Shown: positions 6,549 through 9,280 of the stretch, piece by piece | How the letters are laid out: every line of letters starts with the position of its first letter | How positions within the stretch are numbered: position 1 is the first letter of the stretch | DNA from: Legionellales bacterium | GTDB taxonomy: Bacteria; Pseudomonadota; Gammaproteobacteria; Legionellales; Legionellaceae | Reading direction: 5' to 3' | DNA length: 9,280 bases | NCBI GenBank assembly: GCA_020050955.1 | Contig: JAGVJT010000193.1 | Location: 1-9,280, forward strand | Position numbers and translations under genes: made by a program | Notes under the pieces: model-generated | Database searches by the model: none | What the model was told of the DNA's origin: nothing | The model's input: the letters and a program-made list of their open reading frames with translations, nothing else

Positions 6549-7204
6549 ATACCGCGCTTATTTTATCGGCTGGTCGCGGCGAGCGCCTAAGACCATTGAC
6601 CAATCAGATCCCTAAAGCACTCTGTGAGGTACAAGGAGAATCATTGCTCAAACGTCATGTCACTCGACTTGCAAAAGCAGGGATCACACGCGTTGTGATT
6701 AATCATGCGTACCTTGGTGATCAAATTAAACGCCATTTAGGCAATGGCGAATTATTTAATATTGAAATTATTTATACTCCCGAACCACCTGGTGGGCTAG
6801 AAACGGCCGGTGGCATCATCAATGCTCTGCCTTATTTCAACAACAAGCCCTTCATCACGGTAAACGCTGATATTTTCACAGATTTCCCATTTGAAAATCT
6901 ATATCGAACCATGACACATGGGGTGCATCTTATTTTGGTGCCAAAACGTGATGACCATCGTGGTGATTTTGGTTTATCCGACACATCGATGGTAACCAAC
7001 GAGCCACCTTCATATGTTTTTCCAGGTATAGCATGCTACGATCCAGCGTTGTTCAAAGAAAAACGTTTATTACGTCATTCGATTACACCATGGCTACGTC
7101 AGTGGGTTGACGAAAGTAACGTTTCAGGCGAACTATACCACGGTCGTTGGGTTGACATCGGGACTCCGACTCGCCTTAAACAAGCAAACACTATCGCACG
7201 CTAA
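6545..7204 (+). CDS. murU: N-acetylmuramate alpha-1-phosphate uridylyltransferase
   Basis: Transfers UMP from UTP to MurNAc-alpha-1-phosphate, releasing pyrophosphate and UDP-MurNAc, the last step of the AmgK/MurU recycling route in the cytoplasm. The 219 residues fold as a nucleotidyltransferase. The signature LSAGRGERLRPLT (residues 7-19) with PKAL (Lys25) binds UTP; GGLETAGGI sits before the NADIF motif, whose Asp is the expected metal ligand; GDFGL, PGIACYDPALF and the C-terminal WVDIGTPTRL match the MurU layout rather than that of the longer GlmU or RfbA enzymes, and there is no left-handed beta-helix acyltransferase domain. The ATG overlaps the amgK stop and has only a weak ribosome site, so translational coupling is likely. 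Its stop is two bases from the stop of the opposing gene at 7207. Confidence 0.93.
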   Translation: MNTALILSAGRGERLRPLTNQIPKALCEVQGESLLKRHVTRLAKAGITRVVINHAYLGDQIKRHLGNGELFNIEIIYTPEPPGGLETAGGIINALPYFNNKPFITVNADIFTDFPFENLYRTMTHGVHLILVPKRDDHRGDFGLSDTSMVTNEPPSYVFPGIACYDPALFKEKRLLRHSITPWLRQWVDESNVSGELYHGRWVDIGTPTRLKQANTIAR

Positions 7205-7206
7205 AT

Positions 7207-7893
7207 TTACCCCGACTTTGTGGGCTGATTCGAAGCCGAAGCTTCTTTCGCTATTTTCACTTCAAGTCGCTTTAATTCACATGGTTGACGACCCGGCTTA
7301 TGACTTTCTCGCTCAATATATGCCACAAGCCCTCTGTCTTGAGATTGTAATTTTTCTCGTAACACGTCTTGAGACACACAGATAGGCTGTCCTTTCGCAT
7401 CTTTTTTAATTTGACCATCGTCAGTTGCTTCGTACATAACATGCTCATGACGTATCATTTTCTCTTCTGCAATCCATCCTTTGACCATGGAGTCCATGTA
7501 TGTACGATTTGCATCGTCCAGTTTTTTACCTCCAGACGCATAACGACGCTCTAATTGACCTTCTTCGCCAAGAATCACTCTCATCACAACTTGAAGCGTT
7601 GTTCGAGGAGCGTCGGCTGCTTTCGGCGGTGTTGCCGCACTAATTTGTTGTTGCTCTCGATTTGCAAAAATAGAAGGAATACTCTCACTTTTCCAAAAAT
7701 TACCAAATGTCATTTGTTGCAAAACGCTTGCAGCATAAGCGCGCATACCCTCCATCAACTCGGAAAATTGCGCCAATGCCTTCTCTGCGATCAAGATCGC
7801 TTCAAATCGATAACAAACATACTCTGCTGCCTCTGGGGTCCGCTCGGCCAACTCCATGACCGAGACGACAGCTTCTTTTGATGGGAGTGTCAT
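7207..7893 (-). CDS. Uncharacterised soluble protein, 228 residues
   Basis: I do not recognise a family. The start at 7893 is chosen because AAGGA lies seven bases upstream; an in-frame ATG at 7944 lacks such a site. There is no signal peptide and no membrane segment. Residues 1-65 look helical and amphipathic (MELAERTPEAAEYVCYRFEA, then AEKALAQFSELMEGMRAYAA). Residues 80-98 are a Gln/Ala/Pro-rich linker. Residues 99-155 form a second probably helical part (TTLQVVMRVILGEEGQLERRYASGG). The C-terminal third is strongly charged, ending in a Ser/Lys-rich tail (KRLEVKIAKEASASNQPTKSG region, 208-228). It sits 74 bases downstream of fadE on the same strand and converges on murU. No catalytic motif is seen. 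A secreted effector or lineage-specific protein is conceivable, but nothing here proves either. Confidence 0.75.
   Translation of the reverse strand: MTLPSKEAVVSVMELAERTPEAAEYVCYRFEAILIAEKALAQFSELMEGMRAYAASVLQQMTFGNFWKSESIPSIFANREQQQISAATPPKAADAPRTTLQVVMRVILGEEGQLERRYASGGKKLDDANRTYMDSMVKGWIAEEKMIRHEHVMYEATDDGQIKKDAKGQPICVSQDVLREKLQSQDRGLVAYIERESHKPGRQPCELKRLEVKIAKEASASNQPTKSG
7232..7245. terminator. Small hairpin at the murU / orphan-gene convergence
   Basis: GAAGC-CGAA-GCTTC forms a perfect 5-bp stem with a 4-base loop, followed on the plus strand by TTTCG and, shortly after, TTTT. It begins 27 bases past the murU stop and lies inside the 3' coding end of the opposing gene. It could act as a weak terminator for amgK-murU; the stem is short and the U-tract poor. 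No other terminator is visible in the two-base convergent gap. Confidence 0.25.
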
Positions 7894-7900
7894 GTTGTGT

Positions 7901-7905
7901 TCCTT
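7901..7905 (-). promoter_or_regulatory. Ribosome binding site of the orphan gene
   Basis: Minus-strand AAGGA within AAAAAGGAAC, seven bases upstream of the ATG at 7893. It decides the 228-residue start over the longer in-frame option. Confidence 0.7.
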
Positions 7906-7950
7906 TTTGTTAGATGAGTCCCGCAGACAACTCACGAGACGCAAGCTTGT

Positions 7951-7965
7951 GATTAAATGTTAATC
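7951..7965. repeat. AT-rich inverted repeat between fadE and the orphan gene
   Basis: GATTAA-ATG-TTAATC, a perfect 6-bp inverted repeat around 3 bases, just after the fadE stop. It has the size of a dimeric regulator half-site pair but could be chance. It is too AT-rich and lacks a U-tract to serve as a convincing terminator. No clear promoter hexamers for the orphan gene were found in the 74-bp gap. Confidence 0.3.
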
Positions 7966-7967
7966 CG

Positions 7968-9280
7968 CTAATCCATCGGTCTTTTATATTTTTCAATCAC
8001 TGAACTAAATACTTTTTTCTTCATCGAATCAAACGTAAACTCATCGACTTGTATCGCATCCCATCTTGCTTTTTCAATGGAAAGTACGGTCTGCATTTCA
8101 TCTTCATTAATCACACCCTGTTCAACAAGGTTTAAAAGCTCCTGCTTCAATGAAGTCGCGCATAATCGTTTTGCTGCACTTCGTACACGCTTATAAAGCT
8201 CTCGATGCGTCAACATCATTTGAAACGCAGATTCCACGCGATCAATCGGATCATCACTATTACCACTTAAGTATAGTATATCCGACAGCCCATCACGGTA
8301 ATGATTATTCTTGGTCATTAATTTTGCCAATTGGTGACTGGATTTGTCATGGGGATAGCGCATTGAAGCACCAAATGGAAATGCTACAAATCGCATGAGT
8401 TGCCCTAAAACTCTTGAAGGAAAATTTTGACACAGTAAAAGCATAGCTTGTTGCGCGTGGTAAAAACAATATTTAAGCGCCCACTCTGCATGCGCTTTTT
8501 CATCTTCATGCGCATCACGCTCTTGATAATAACGAAGCGTTGCCATCCCTAAATAAAGATACGACATCGCATCAGCAAGACGTGCTGATAAACGCTCTTT
8601 TCGCTTTAAATCACCGCCTAATACCATCAATGATAAATCTGCAATCCATGCAAAAGCATAGCTTAAACGATTTAATTGCTGACAATAACGCTTTAACGCA
8701 TGGCGTGGTGTGGTGGTGAACAAACCTGCGGACCATGCAGAACAAATTGTTTTTGCAAAGTTTTGTAAAAAATAATAACCATGTTGCCAAAAAAGTTGAC
8801 GAAACGCGGCTTTATCATCTTTAGTGATCGCATAAAATTCGTCTCGAATAAAAGGATGGCATGCCATGGAACCTTGGCCAAAAATCAACAGATTACGCGT
8901 CATGATATTGGCACCTTCCACCGTCACAGAAATGGGAATGCCTTGATAATAATTCATCAAATAATTGCGAGGCCCCGTCACCACCGCACGCCCGCCATGA
9001 ATATCCATCGCGTGATTAAGCGTGGTACGAGCAAGTTCGGTATTGAAATATTTTGTAATAGCAGACGCAACAGAGGGTTTTTTATGCGCGTTTACTGCAG
9101 CTAAAGTTAAAAGACGCGTTGCATTCACGATGTAATTTAAGCCTGCAATTTCAGCGAGCTTTTCTTCTACACCTTCAAATTGCGCTAACTCAACGTTAAA
9201 TTGACGACGCACTCTTGCAAAAGCACCTGTCGCTAAATAAGCCACAGAAGACGATGCTGCACCCAATGCAGGCAATGAAA
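7968..9280 (-). CDS. fadE: Acyl-CoA dehydrogenase FadE, C-terminal part (runs off the right edge)
   Basis: FAD enzyme that introduces the trans-2 double bond in acyl-CoA, the first step of each beta-oxidation cycle. About 436 C-terminal residues are visible; E. coli FadE has about 814, so roughly the N-terminal half lies beyond 9280. The frame is open to the edge (SLPALGAASSS); the TTG at 9275 is an internal codon, not a start. Visible landmarks, numbering from that TTG codon, are FARVRRQF (19-26), then VEGANIMTR (119-127) whose Glu120 corresponds to the catalytic base of the YEGTxQI motif in other acyl-CoA dehydrogenases, then FGQGSMACHPF. The FadE-specific C-terminal domain (DUF1974 type) follows, with KRYCQQLNRLSYAFAWIADL and LGGDLKRKERLSARLADAM. 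It ends in TAG. No truncation or frameshift is seen. Confidence 0.95.
   Translation of the reverse strand, partial: SLPALGAASSSVAYLATGAFARVRRQFNVELAQFEGVEEKLAEIAGLNYIVNATRLLTLAAVNAHKKPSVASAITKYFNTELARTTLNHAMDIHGGRAVVTGPRNYLMNYYQGIPISVTVEGANIMTRNLLIFGQGSMACHPFIRDEFYAITKDDKAAFRQLFWQHGYYFLQNFAKTICSAWSAGLFTTTPRHALKRYCQQLNRLSYAFAWIADLSLMVLGGDLKRKERLSARLADAMSYLYLGMATLRYYQERDAHEDEKAHAEWALKYCFYHAQQAMLLLCQNFPSRVLGQLMRFVAFPFGASMRYPHDKSSHQLAKLMTKNNHYRDGLSDILYLSGNSDDPIDRVESAFQMMLTHRELYKRVRSAAKRLCATSLKQELLNLVEQGVINEDEMQTVLSIEKARWDAIQVDEFTFDSMKKKVFSSVIEKYKRPMD

Noticed and set aside
7555..7881. Plus-strand ORF opposite the orphan gene
   Set aside because: No ribosome site, Cys/His-rich shadow composition; the minus-strand frame has a good ribosome site and normal protein composition.
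7894..7944. Longer N-terminus for the orphan protein from an ATG at 7944
   Set aside because: AAGGA lies seven bases before the ATG at 7893, and the upstream extension contains this site in its coding frame.
8781..9104. Plus-strand ORF opposite fadE
   Set aside because: Antisense shadow of strongly conserved FadE sequence.
9273..9275. TTG as the start of fadE
   Set aside because: The frame stays open to the window edge and the text around it (SLPALG) is internal FadE sequence; half of the protein lies outside.
1..9280. CRISPR array, insertion sequence, tRNA gene or toxin-antitoxin pair
   Set aside because: No regular direct repeats, transposase, tRNA cloverleaf or small paired ORFs with ribosome sites were found on either strand.

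Overview
The window is a stretch of moderately AT-rich (GC in the low to mid 40s by eye) Gram-negative chromosome, almost certainly from a gammaproteobacterium. The evidence is the lptD-surA-pdxA-folA gene set, a divergent amgK-murU pair of the Pseudomonas type, and a long enterobacterial-type FadE. The general look of the proteins fits the Legionellales/Coxiellaceae side of the class, but that placement is an impression, not a demonstration.

Layout from left to right. Positions 1-192 hold no protein gene. They carry a strong leftward promoter with rRNA-operon character: A-tract UP-like region, perfect TTGACA, 16-bp spacer, TAGAAT and a GC-rich discriminator. It is followed by a leader containing a stretch very like the gammaproteobacterial rRNA leader (CTGTGTGGGCACT), so a 16S rRNA gene probably begins just beyond position 1. 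Positions 193-5487 are a tight leftward operon: lptD (LPS outer-membrane translocon), surA (periplasmic chaperone for outer-membrane proteins), pdxA (vitamin B6 synthesis) and folA (dihydrofolate reductase). The rsmA-apaG-apaH genes that lie between pdxA and folA in E. coli are absent; pdxA and folA are one base apart.

A 62-bp divergent control region (5488-5549) separates lptD from the rightward pair amgK-murU (5550-7204). These two genes encode the anomeric MurNAc/GlcNAc kinase and the MurNAc-1-phosphate uridylyltransferase of the peptidoglycan-recycling bypass. Their neighbourhood with lptD-surA places outer-membrane assembly and cell-wall recycling on either side of one promoter region. 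The two predicted promoters face each other and overlap.

From 7207 onward the genes point left again: an unrecognised soluble 228-residue protein, then the C-terminal half of the acyl-CoA dehydrogenase FadE, which runs off the right edge.

Most of the window is well-known housekeeping biology, and I do not see a new defence, mobile or toxin system. The points most worth a second look are the rRNA promoter behind folA, the missing conserved tryptophan in the DHFR active site, the overlapping divergent promoters with an A10 tract at the predicted amgK start point, the extra LptD cysteines, and the orphan protein at 7207-7893.
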